Positions 15,047-21,701 of a stretch of 21,701 nt of DNA are shown here, piece after piece. Position 1 is the stretch's first letter, and each line of letters opens with the position of its first letter. The DNA comes from CAYSPU01 sp964432995. GTDB lineage: Bacteria > Verrucomicrobiota > Verrucomicrobiia > Limisphaerales > JAHDYP01. The position numbers were made by a program, and so were the translations under genes. The notes under the pieces were generated by a model. It made no database searches. It was not told the origin of the DNA and saw only the letters and a list, made by a program, of their open reading frames with translations. The stretch is taken from positions 1 through 21,701 of the forward strand of contig CAYSPU010000081.1 of assembly GCA_964432995.1 (NCBI GenBank). Reading direction: 5' to 3'.

Positions 15047-16504
15047 CTACCGGGTCCTCTCCAGCAGCCAGGGCAGCAGTTCGGCAATCGCCACCCGCTC
15101 CTGTCGCAGCGTGTCCCGATCCCGAACGGTCACCGTGTCCTTCAGTTCCGGGCCCTTCTCACCCAGGGTGTCAAAGTCGATCGTCACGCCAAAGGGTGTT
15201 CCCGCCTCGTCCTGGCGCCGATAGCGGCGCCCGATCGCCCCCGCCTCGTCGTAAAAGACCGTCAAATGCGGCCGCAGCAGGTCGCGCACTTCCTTCGCCC
15301 GCTGCACCAGTTCCGGACGGTTCTTCAGCAGCGGGAAGACGCCCACTTTGATGGGGGCCACCCGCGGGTGGAAGCGCATGACGACCCGGTTCTCCAGCTC
15401 GCCCTTGTCGTTCGGGGCCTGGTCTTCGGTATAGGCGTTGCAGAGCAGGGCCAGAATCAGGCGGTCCACGCCCGCGCTGGGCTCGATCACGTGCGGCACA
15501 TACTTGGCCTTCGCTTCCTCGTCGAAATACTCCATCGACTTGCCGCTGTGCTTCTGGTGTTGGGTGAGATCGAAGTCGCCCCGCGCGGCGATGCCCTCGA
15601 GCTCCTGGGTGCCGAAGGGAAACTTGTATTGGAGATCCACGCAGGCCTTGGCGTAGTGGGCCAATTCCTTCTTCTCCTGCCAATACTCGACCAAGGATTC
15701 GCGCGGCAGGCCGATACTCTCGTACCACCGGATCCGTTCCTCGACCCAGTGCTTGTGCCAGACTTCCCAGCCCCAGCCGGGCTTCGGCGCCCGCAGTTCC
15801 GCGGCCGAAGGCACGGAATCCAAGCCCGCCACCGCCCCCGCCACTCTCTGCACCACCTCATCGGGGCGGATGAAGAACTCGAGTTCCATCTGCTCGAATT
15901 CGCGCGAGCGGAAGGTGTAGTTGCGGGGATTGATCTCGTTGCGAAAGGCTTTGCCGATCTGGGCAATGCCGAAGGGAACCTTCTGCCGCGAAACCTCGAG
16001 GACATTCTTGAACTGGACGAAGATCGCCTGCGCCGTCTCGGGGCGGAGGTAGGCGACGTTGTCCTCGCTTTCGACGGGGCCGACGTAGGTCTTGAACATC
16101 AGGTTGAACTGGCGGGCGTCGGTCTTTTCGCCGTGGCACTCGCACGCCATCTTGCTGGGTCGCTGCGGGCAGGGCGTCGAGTCCAGTTGATCCGCGCGAA
16201 ACCGCCCCTTGCACGTCTTGCAGTCCACCATCGGGTCGCTGAAGGTGTCGACGTGCCCGGAGGCCTTCCAGATGGTGGGGTGCATGAGAATCGAGGCCTC
16301 GAGGCCGACCACGTCCTCGCGGTCCTGGGTCATGCTCTTCCACCAGAGGTTCTTGACGTTGCGCTTGAGTTCGGCGCCCAGTGGGCCGTAGTCCCAGAAC
16401 CCGTTGATGCCCCCGTAGATCTCGGAGGACTGGAAGATGAACCCGCGGCGTTTGGAGAGAGAGACGATCTTCTCCATCAACTCGTTGGCTTTCGGCTCGG
16501 CCAT
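15047..16504 (-). CDS. glyS: glycyl-tRNA synthetase (single-chain, dimeric class II type)
   Basis: 485 residues, the size of the alpha2 bacterial/eukaryotic-type enzyme (often called GlyQS) rather than the two-subunit alpha2beta2 form. It charges tRNA-Gly in the cytoplasm. Seen: the N-terminal SLSKRRGFIFQSSEIYGGINGFWDYGPLG (15-43), class II motif 2 around FRNEINPRNYTFRSREFEQMELEFF (187-211), motif 3 at IEPSAGVDRLILALL, and a C-terminal anticodon-binding domain from about 375 (RVAPIKVGVFPLLKN). An insertion with paired cysteines (C95, C98, C112, C121, C123) may bind zinc, as in related enzymes. The ATG at 16504 fits the family start. A possible promoter lies immediately upstream. The gene stands alone. 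Confidence 0.95.
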   Translation of the reverse strand: MAEPKANELMEKIVSLSKRRGFIFQSSEIYGGINGFWDYGPLGAELKRNVKNLWWKSMTQDREDVVGLEASILMHPTIWKASGHVDTFSDPMVDCKTCKGRFRADQLDSTPCPQRPSKMACECHGEKTDARQFNLMFKTYVGPVESEDNVAYLRPETAQAIFVQFKNVLEVSRQKVPFGIAQIGKAFRNEINPRNYTFRSREFEQMELEFFIRPDEVVQRVAGAVAGLDSVPSAAELRAPKPGWGWEVWHKHWVEERIRWYESIGLPRESLVEYWQEKKELAHYAKACVDLQYKFPFGTQELEGIAARGDFDLTQHQKHSGKSMEYFDEEAKAKYVPHVIEPSAGVDRLILALLCNAYTEDQAPNDKGELENRVVMRFHPRVAPIKVGVFPLLKNRPELVQRAKEVRDLLRPHLTVFYDEAGAIGRRYRRQDEAGTPFGVTIDFDTLGEKGPELKDTVTVRDRDTLRQERVAIAELLPWLLERTR

Positions 16505-16513
16505 AGGGCGGCG

Positions 16514-16542
16514 AGTCTTCTGGAACGCCCCGAGGCTGTCAA
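16514..16542 (-). promoter_or_regulatory. possible promoter for glyS
   Basis: On the minus strand TTGACA (16542-16537) is followed after 17 bases by AAGACT (16519-16514), a weak -10. The start codon at 16504 would lie about at the transcription start, implying a very short leader or leaderless message. Upstream, at 16560-16590, GGGGATCG occurs twice in a small direct repeat. Confidence 0.4.
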
Positions 16543-16595
16543 GGGAGGGGAGGGTGCCCGGATCCGGGGATCGAGGGTTGGGGATCGGTGACTCT

Positions 16596-17776
16596 TCAGC
16601 GGCTTTCGAGGCGGTAGAACGCGGGGCCGCTGGGTATCGGAGTGGTGTCGGTCCAATTGGTGGCGGTCACGCCGGTCAGGGTGGTGAGGTCCGCCCACGA
16701 TCCGGGGGCGAGGCTGGGGCTGCGCTGCAGGGCATAGGTGAATCCGGGAGAGAGATCGGCGATGGCGAGTTCCACCGTGGAGGGTGTGACGTGCAGGTCG
16801 AGGAAGCTCGGGGCGTTGGGGGTGCCCTGGAGACTGGCCAGCCAGGCGTTGGCGGCGGCATTCAGCAGCGGGACGAACTCGGCAGTCGCCTTCCGGCTTC
16901 CGACGNNNNNNNNNNGGAGGGATACGCCAGGGTATTGCCACCGCCATCGGTCTGGTGTTGGACCGCTCCCTCCCAATAACGGTGGTGATTCCCCGTGGCG
17001 AGGCCAACGTCAGTGACGCCGCTCGAGCCTCCGTTCGAGGTGAGGACATTGTAGAAATCGAACACGAACACGTTGGCGTGGGGGTAACCGTCGAGCCACT
17101 CGTCGACCAGCCAGTTGTTGAAGGCGCGGGCGTTGCCGGACCAGGTGGAATCCGAGAGCGGCGGCGCGGTGATGGCGACGAAGAGCGTGTTGGTGTGGGC
17201 GGCGAAGCACTCGAGTAGATCCCGGTAGATTCCCTTGGCGTTGGCGACGGTGTGGTGGCCGGAGTAGACGTCCTGGCCCCGGAGCGGATTGCTGGCGATG
17301 GCCGGCACCGGGTCGCCGGGGTTGCCCTCGAGCGCCGAGTTGGGATAGCAGGACTTGAACATGAGGATGCGGTTGGCGCCCCCGGGTGCGGTGGCGAGTC
17401 GGGAGTAATCGCAGTTCTGCCCGCTGGCGGCGGCGGCGGCGGCCAGGTAGGTGGCGCTGTCCGGACCGCGAAACCACTCGTACCAATGTCCGAGGTCGGT
17501 GTGGTCGCCGATGCCGTTGGGTCCCCAGCCGTAGTTGCTGTCGCTGACGTAGTAGCCCTGGTCGCGCAGGGCGAGTCCGAGACGGCCGTAGTCGTCGCTC
17601 AGCCAGTTTTGCCCGGTGGAATGGTGAATGAAGAAGAGGCGGAGAGGTTGTGCCGGTTGGTTGGTGTCGGTCAGTGCGGCGGCGAGGGCCGGCGCTGGAA
17701 GGCCGCCGAGGAGCAGCGCCAGCGCGAGAGAGGTTAGGATTCGCGGACACCTCTGAAGAGGGCAGGGCGTGTTCAT
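16596..17776 (-). CDS. secreted SGNH-hydrolase-like protein, interrupted by an assembly gap
   Basis: The ATG at 17776 opens a Sec-type signal peptide (hydrophobic 12-33, ending near APALAAA). Then come RLFFIHHSTGQNWLSDDYGRLGLALRDQGYYVSDSNYGWGP (46-86), GDHTDLGHWYEWFRG, RILMFKSCYPNSAL (136-149), GIYRDLLECFAAHTNTLFVAITAPPL (182-207), AFNNWLVDEWL and VFVFDFYNVL. The layout resembles SGNH/GDSL esterases with the nucleophile block replaced by IHHSTG. The N-run at 16906-16915 breaks the frame. On its far side VGSRKATAEFVPLLNAAANAWL continues as the usual helix after the D-x-x-H block, so that block is probably hidden in the gap. The C-terminus (FTYALQRSPSLAPGSWADL...GPAFYRLESR) is a small beta domain like that of the DUF362 protein. 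Substrate unknown. It may act on polysaccharide. Confidence 0.75.
16906..16915. other. assembly gap (10 N)
   Basis: Ten unknown bases inside the SGNH-like gene. Frames on the two sides disagree, while the protein sequence on each side fits one product, so ten is a placeholder length. The true length should be 2 modulo 3. Confidence 0.9.
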
Positions 17777-17907
17777 AGGATCCGCCTGCAGCGTAGCGTG
17801 GTGGCCCCGGGTGGAACAGGAGAAAGACGATGCGTCTGCGAGATGCCGGGAGAGACGGGGCGCATCTCGGCACTGCCCCCTGGCTCGCCTGCTCGGTCTT
17901 TCGGGGC

Positions 17908-17930
17908 GCGGATCTTCTGACCCGCAGAGT
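17908..17930 (-). repeat. dispersed hairpin repeat GCGGGTCAGAAGAYCCGC, copy 2
   Basis: Reverse complement of the repeat at 1371-1392, with one stem mismatch (GACCCGC against GCGGATC). It lies in the non-coding 17777-18365 region upstream of both the SGNH-like gene (minus) and the GYF-RDD gene (plus). Confidence 0.55.
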
Positions 17931-18055
17931 CTATCCGGCGTGCGGTCGTGGCCAACTGGGGCTCAGCAGAGCCGCGGTCGGGGGGGCAGTGTCGAGCACC
18001 GCAAGCGCGTCCCGCGCGTGGAAGAGGGCAGTGACTTCTGCGAATCCGATGTCCG

Positions 18056-18152
18056 GCTCTTGCTCTTGCTCGGCGTCAGCGGTTTCCATGTGGAGGGAGC
18101 AAGAGCAAGAGCAAGAGCAAGAGCAAGAGCAAGAGCAAGAGCAAGAGCAAGA
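18056..18152. repeat. CAAGAG hexamer microsatellite with an inverted short arm
   Basis: The left arm GCTCTTGCTCTTGCTC (18056-18071) faces about nine tandem GAGCAA units on the right (18097-18152) across a 25-bp spacer. Because the unit is six bases the surrounding frames stay open (poly Arg-Ala and similar), but no gene is supported here. The nearest gene start is 18366. Confidence 0.9.
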
Positions 18153-18365
18153 TGGGAAGCGGCGGGGGCGGGTTGGTCTGGTAGCGCGTGCGAGGTTCGT
18201 TCTGCAGGTCACATGGAAGATACGCCCGGAGAGAAGCGCGGCCGAAGAATCGACTTTATTTCCGGGCGCCGATCGGGATACTCGGCGCCGTCTCAGCCGT
18301 TCGACCACGACCACAAACAGCCAAGCACCTTAGGCTCGAACCGGGGAACGGGAGGCGAACAGACT

Positions 18366-19130
18366 ATGGAATGGTATTACGCGGAAGGGAACCAGCAACG
18401 GGGGCCGGTCGACGATGCCGAGTTCGACCGGTTGGCGAAGGCCGGAACCATTCGTCCAGACACGCTGGTCTGGCGGGAGGGTTTTGCGAACTGGCAGCCG
18501 TATGCCCAGGCCATGGCGCCTCAGGCGCCGGCCCCGGCGGCGGCCGCGGACGGCGGTGCGGCGTCCGGCGGGCTGATGTGTTCGCAATGCGGGCGGGCGT
18601 TTCCGGCGGACCAGGTCATCCGCTACGGGGACGTGTGGGTCTGCGCGGCGTGCAAGCCGGCGTTCCTGCAGCGGCTCAAGGAAGGGGTGGCGGTGACCGG
18701 GGCGATGGAATACGCGACGTTCTGGACCCGCTTCGCCGCGAAGATTCTGGATGGGATCATCCTGTGGATTGTGAACACGGCGATTGGCTTTGCGATCGGG
18801 CTTGGTTTTGCCGGAGCGGTGGGATCCAGAGAGTCGGAGGCGATGCTTCTGCTCCAGGTGGTGGCGTCCCTGGTGGGGATGGCCTTCTCCTTGTTGTACG
18901 GCGTGTTTTTCCTGGGGCGCTACGGGGCGACTCCGGGGAAGATGGCCTGTCGCATCAAGGTGGTCACGGCGGAGGGCGAGCCGATCAGCTACGGGCGGGC
19001 TGCCGGGCGCTGTCTGTCGGAGATCCTGAGCGGGGTGATCTGTTATATCGGTTACATCATGGCCGGATTTGACGAGGAGCGTCGCGCCTTGCACGACCGT
19101 ATCTGCAATACGCGGGTGATTCGATCGTGA
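18366..19130 (+). CDS. GYF_2 - zinc ribbon - RDD membrane protein
   Basis: 254 residues. The ATG at 18366 is supported by GGAGG at 18351-18355. Residues 2-48 (WYYAEGNQQRGPVDD...GTIRPDTLVWREGFANWQPY) are a GYF_2 domain, commonly a peptide-binding module. An Ala/Pro linker follows, then C72-x2-C75...C93-x2-C96, a probable zinc ribbon. Residues 115-252 are an RDD domain (FWTRFAAKILDGIILWIVNTAIGF, LGRYGATPGKMACRIKVV, DEERRALHDRICNTRVI) with three membrane helices near 128-150, 160-182 and 216-234. RDD proteins are membrane proteins, and some are implicated in ion transport. The long frame from 17769 passes through the hexamer array and is not the gene. It begins a tightly spaced series to 21606, whose genes share zinc-knuckle and membrane features. 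Confidence 0.88.
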   Translation: MEWYYAEGNQQRGPVDDAEFDRLAKAGTIRPDTLVWREGFANWQPYAQAMAPQAPAPAAAADGGAASGGLMCSQCGRAFPADQVIRYGDVWVCAACKPAFLQRLKEGVAVTGAMEYATFWTRFAAKILDGIILWIVNTAIGFAIGLGFAGAVGSRESEAMLLLQVVASLVGMAFSLLYGVFFLGRYGATPGKMACRIKVVTAEGEPISYGRAAGRCLSEILSGVICYIGYIMAGFDEERRALHDRICNTRVIRS

Positions 19131-19223
19131 TGGGGGCGGTTGCGGGTGTGGGGAGTCGCGACCGTGGGGCGGCGGGGGGGAATCTGCGGGAGCGGGTTGC
19201 GGTTCGGAGTGGCGCACGGGCAC

Positions 19224-19802
19224 ATGCAGTTGGATGCCATTACTTGTTCGCGTTGTCAGGCTCCCTGGCCGACGGAGGCGTTGAATCTGCCGGATTTGGT
19301 TTCCTGTCCCGCGTGCGGATGTCTCGGGCGGGTCGAGGTGTTTCCCGCGTACTTCCGCGGTGTGCAGCCGGGCGCGCTGTCGGAAGACATCGGGATGGAG
19401 GGTGAGGCGGCCTGTTTCTATCACCCGCAGAAGAAGGCGGCGGTGCCATGCGACGCGTGCGGGCGGTTTTTGTGCGCGGTGTGCGACTGCGAGTTGAACG
19501 GCCAGCACCTTTGTCCGGCGTGCATCGAGACGGGTCAGAAGAAGGGGCGCATTCGGACACTGCAGAACCACCGGATGCTCTATGACCATCTGGCGTTGGC
19601 GCTGGCCGTGGTGCCATTGTTGGTCTTCTACCTGACGGTGGTCACCGCCCCGATGGCCCTGTATATGGCGATCCGGCACTGGAACTCACCCGTCAGCCTG
19701 GTCCGCCCCTCGAAGGTTCGGTTCGTCGCCGCCATCGCTTTCGCCAGCCTCGAGATCCTGGGCTGGATCTTCGTCGCGGCTTACTTTCTGACCCGGGCAT
19801 AG
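19224..19802 (+). CDS. zinc-knuckle/B-box-like two-TM protein, unknown function
   Basis: 192 residues from the ATG at 19224, chosen because the first Cys pair begins eight residues in. An upstream in-frame GTG at 19140 is possible, but its extra Arg/Gly-rich residues look non-coding. C8-x2-C11...C28-x2-C31 forms a zinc ribbon, and CFYHPQKKAAVPCDACGRFLCAVCDCELNGQHLCPAC (64-100) has the C/H spacing of a B-box type zinc finger. Two hydrophobic helices at about 124-150 and 166-190 are separated by a charged loop (RHWNSPVSLVRPSKVR). It lies 93 bp after the RDD gene and 3 bp before the next. The function is not recognised. Together with 20918-21244 it suggests a membrane complex with cytoplasmic zinc modules. 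Confidence 0.8.
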   Translation: MQLDAITCSRCQAPWPTEALNLPDLVSCPACGCLGRVEVFPAYFRGVQPGALSEDIGMEGEAACFYHPQKKAAVPCDACGRFLCAVCDCELNGQHLCPACIETGQKKGRIRTLQNHRMLYDHLALALAVVPLLVFYLTVVTAPMALYMAIRHWNSPVSLVRPSKVRFVAAIAFASLEILGWIFVAAYFLTRA

Positions 19803-19805
19803 GGC

Positions 19806-20900
19806 ATGGCGCAGACTACCAACGAATACGTCCGGCTTCCGGGGAAGGGGTTTCGGCGGCAATCGCTGTTTTCCGTGGTGCGGGTTACGTCGCGTCTGTA
19901 TCTCGGGGCGGACCACCTGTTGTTGGCGGATTGCTCCGGTGGGTTCGAGGAGGACTACCGCCGGTTGTACTACCGGGACATCCAGGCGGTTCAGGTGCGG
20001 CGGACGTCGCGGGGCAAGCACTGGAACCTCTTTCTGGGAGCGTCGATTCTGCTGACGGCCGGGGTGTCCTTTCTCTCTTCGGATGCGGCCTGGCGCGGTT
20101 CCTGGCTCGCCGGCGCGGTCTTCTTCCTGGTGGTTTTTTTGGCCAACGTCCTGCGTGGGCCCACGTGCATCGCGCACATTCGGACGGCGGTGCAGGTGGA
20201 GGAATTGCCCTCGCTGCGGCGCCTGCGCGCCGCCCGCCGGGTTCTCGCGCGGCTGCGCCCGAAGATCGTCGAGGCGCAGGGGACAGTGGACGCCGGGATG
20301 TTGAGCGGCCCTGCCGTCGGCGTGGCGGTGGCCGATGTCGGGGCGCGGCGTCCAAAGGAGGGCCGCGCGCGGGAGAGGTCGTATCGCGGCGAATGGCACG
20401 TGGCCCTCTTCACTTTGTTGCTGGTCGACGCGGTCCACACCGGTCTCCACTTGGTCGTCCAGGATCTGTGGCTGAGCCTGCTGGGCAGCCTCCTGTGGTG
20501 TGGCATTGTCGTGTCGGCCGTCTTCGCGCTGTTGCGTTCGCAGGAAGCGTCGCCGCCGTTGGCCCTGCGGGTGGTGACCTGGGCCGCCGTGGGCTACGGG
20601 TTCATCTGCCTGGGCATTTCCTACGTGCAGCAGATTGTGGTCTCGGGACAGATGCAGGCCGAAGGCGGCTTCGCCGGCCAGTATCAGGTCCTGCAGCGGG
20701 CCGCCGAGATGTCGCCCTGGGACTCCCCATGGCTGATGGCGGTCGAGTTGTTTGTGCTGGCGGGGTCCACGCTGCTGGGAGGCGCCGGGGCGCTCCTCAC
20801 TGTGCGCTACGCCCGGGGGCGGCGCGTTCCGCCACCGCTGGCCAACCTAGCCACGGCCGATGAGGCAGCGGCCGGGCCGGGAAGCACTTCCACTGGCTGA
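19806..20900 (+). CDS. six-TM protein with PH-like N-terminal domain, unknown function
   Basis: 364 residues. The ATG at 19806 lies 3 bp after the previous stop, which suggests translational coupling. The first 70 residues (SLFSVVRVTSRLYLGADHLLLADCSGGFEEDYRRLYYRDIQAVQVRRT) resemble a bacterial PH-like domain by their strand pattern. Hydrophobic helices are at about 73-91 and 98-117, then, after an 80-residue Arg-rich cytoplasmic segment (VQVEELPSLRRLRAARRVLARLRPK...), at about 199-220, 224-246, 254-280 and 313-336. The C-terminal tail is Ala/Gly/Ser-rich. No catalytic motif is recognised. I think similar proteins occur in other Verrucomicrobiota in the same setting, but cannot check. Confidence 0.8.
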   Translation: MAQTTNEYVRLPGKGFRRQSLFSVVRVTSRLYLGADHLLLADCSGGFEEDYRRLYYRDIQAVQVRRTSRGKHWNLFLGASILLTAGVSFLSSDAAWRGSWLAGAVFFLVVFLANVLRGPTCIAHIRTAVQVEELPSLRRLRAARRVLARLRPKIVEAQGTVDAGMLSGPAVGVAVADVGARRPKEGRARERSYRGEWHVALFTLLLVDAVHTGLHLVVQDLWLSLLGSLLWCGIVVSAVFALLRSQEASPPLALRVVTWAAVGYGFICLGISYVQQIVVSGQMQAEGGFAGQYQVLQRAAEMSPWDSPWLMAVELFVLAGSTLLGGAGALLTVRYARGRRVPPPLANLATADEAAAGPGSTSTG

Positions 20901-20917
20901 CGGCGCCTGCTGCGATC

Positions 20918-21244
20918 ATGGCCGGTCTCCACCATCAACGCTGCAGCAACCACCCCGGTCGCGAGGCCATCGCGCGGTGCCCGGAGTGTCGCCGGTTCTA
21001 CTGTCAGGAATGTGTGGTCGAGCATGAGGACCGGCTGCTGTGCGCGGCATGTCTGGCCCGGGTGACACGCGCCGCCGGCCCCAAGCGGTCTTCCTGGGCG
21101 ATGGTGGCTCACGGTTTGCTCGGCCTGGCGGGGTTCTTCGTTGCCTGGATGTTCTTCTATGGAATCGGGCAGGGGTTGCTGCGCCTGCCCGATCCTTTCC
21201 ACGAGGGCACTGTATGGCGGGCGAATGCTCCTGTTGAAGAATGA
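20918..21244 (+). CDS. B-box zinc finger, single-TM protein
   Basis: 108 residues. C9-x2-H12, C21-x2-C24, C29-x2-C32, H36 and C42-x2-C45 give the complete ligand set of a B-box-like zinc finger (RCSNHPGREAIARCPECRRFYCQECVVEHEDRLLCAAC). One hydrophobic helix follows at about 62-84 (MVAHGLLGLAGFFVAWMFFYGIG), with a short tail after it. It starts 17 bp after the six-TM gene, and its stop overlaps the next start (ATGA, 21241-21244). B-boxes usually mediate protein contacts. The role here is unknown. Confidence 0.82.
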   Translation: MAGLHHQRCSNHPGREAIARCPECRRFYCQECVVEHEDRLLCAACLARVTRAAGPKRSSWAMVAHGLLGLAGFFVAWMFFYGIGQGLLRLPDPFHEGTVWRANAPVEE

Positions 21245-21606
21245 AACCGCGGCGTCAACGGATTCAGGGGGTCACGGCCCTCCAGTTGCTGGAGGAAGCC
21301 GCACATGAATTGCGCCGGCTGCGCGCGGGTGACTGGGCGGTGTACTACGTGGGGGCAGGGCCATTCGTGCTGGGCTTCCTTTACTTCTGGGCGGACATGA
21401 GCCGGAGTTCGGATGCGGGCGGGCGGTGTGCGTCGTGGGCGTTCGGCTTGGTCCTGCTCTTCCTCTGGATGAAGATCTGGCAGGCGGCATTTGGGGAACG
21501 CGTGCGGCGGGTGGTGGCGGGAGGGGCGGGGGGCGGATGCCCCTACGTTGCGTGGAGGGCACGATCGTGCCGGTGGAGCGGCCCGGCGAATACGTCACGG
21601 CGCTGA
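21241..21606 (+). CDS. membrane protein of unknown function, probably cut off near residue 95
   Basis: Starts with the ATGA overlap. Residues 1-30 are amphipathic and charged (IQGVTALQLLEEAAHELRRLRAGD). Two helices follow at about 33-50 (VYYVGAGPFVLGFLYFWADM) and 62-80 (ASWAFGLVLLFLWMKIWQAAF). From about residue 95 (21525 on) the translation (CPYVAWRARSCRWSGPANTSRR) looks out of frame, because another frame of the same DNA reads as an FAD-oxidase. The natural protein is probably longer and truncated here by a misjoin or deletion in the G-rich tract 21510-21537. Confidence 0.6.
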   Translation: MKPRRQRIQGVTALQLLEEAAHELRRLRAGDWAVYYVGAGPFVLGFLYFWADMSRSSDAGGRCASWAFGLVLLFLWMKIWQAAFGERVRRVVAGGAGGGCPYVAWRARSCRWSGPANTSRR

Positions 21607-21701
21607 GGGAGATTTTCCTTCGGCACGGCTGCGACGGGGCCATCTTCGGCCACGCCGGGGACGGCAACGTCCACACCAACCCGATGGTCGACGTGACCGC
21701 T
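21537..21701 (+). CDS. FAD-linked oxidase C-terminal domain fragment
   Basis: The frame beginning at the ATG at 21537 reads MPLRCVEGTIVPVERPGEYV, then ALREIFLRHGCDGAIFGHAGDGNVHTNP and MVDVTA, to the window edge. GHAGDGNVHTNP is the hallmark of the FAD-oxidase C domain of the GlcD/D-lactate dehydrogenase family, including the GHAGDGN-x-H segment. The N-terminal FAD-binding half, normally several hundred residues, is missing upstream, where a membrane protein gene stands instead. The ATG is therefore unlikely to be a natural start. This is either a misassembled join or the remains of a deletion, and the 3' end lies outside the window. Confidence 0.7.
   Translation, partial: MPLRCVEGTIVPVERPGEYVTALREIFLRHGCDGAIFGHAGDGNVHTNPMVDVTA

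Noticed and set aside
14948..16591. 547-codon open frame antisense to glyS
   Set aside because: It mirrors a clearly real glyS on the other strand. The composition is what high-GC antisense frames give, and no domain is seen.
17769..18365. Apparent N-terminal extension of the GYF-RDD protein with an Arg-Ala repeat
   Set aside because: The repeat is the translated hexamer microsatellite. The GYF domain begins right after the ATG at 18366, which has a good ribosome site.
1..21701. tRNA, rRNA or riboswitch
   Set aside because: I looked in the spacers and saw no cloverleaf, T-loop motif or known riboswitch core. A covariance-model search would settle it.

Overview
The window is a GC-rich bacterial scaffold (roughly two thirds G+C) that looks like a draft or metagenome assembly, because it contains two N-runs and a probable misjoin at the right end. 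Gene content points to Verrucomicrobiota, probably a Pedosphaera/Limisphaera-like (subdivision 3) lineage. The evidence is a DUF7305/PilX-like pilus-associated protein, a three-domain IspG with a large insertion, a CdsA with the PVC-type altered signature, DUF362 and SGNH-like proteins sharing a verrucomicrobial C-terminal beta domain, and intergenic spaces packed with palindromic and short-period repeats. The lineage call is inference from family knowledge, not from a database search.

Layout. 1-1258: 3' part of a surface/pilus protein, followed by a strong hairpin. 1487-2293 (-): PHP-type histidinol phosphatase. 2479-4392 (+): membrane-anchored DUF362 protein. 4490-12696 (+): a housekeeping series, purA, uppS, cdsA, dxr, rseP, ispG. 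It joins purine synthesis to isoprenoid precursor synthesis (Dxr and IspG of the MEP pathway), the undecaprenyl carrier (UppS), CDP-diacylglycerol (CdsA) and the site-2 protease RseP. A sigma70-like promoter precedes purA; a hairpin with a T-tract and a second promoter separate dxr from rseP. 12726-14641 (-): recO, a DUF502 protein and a DUF2127 protein, probably one operon. 14705-14951: a composite intergenic repeat region. 15047-16504 (-): glycyl-tRNA synthetase. 16596-17776 (-): a secreted SGNH-hydrolase-like protein interrupted by a short N-run. 17777-18365: non-coding, with a hairpin repeat and a CAAGAG hexamer array. 18366-21606 (+): a tight run of five uncharacterised genes (GYF/zinc-ribbon/RDD, two B-box-like zinc/membrane proteins, a six-TM protein with a PH-like N-terminus, and a short membrane protein). 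The last 165 bases encode part of an FAD-linked oxidase in another frame, apparently fused to the preceding gene by assembly error or deletion.

The least described parts are the GYF-RDD/B-box membrane cluster and the intergenic repeats: a perfect 32-bp palindrome upstream of dxr, a GGTRGGG-ended palindromic family, and three elements built as inverted pairs of short-period repeat arms (periods 6, 7 and about 9).
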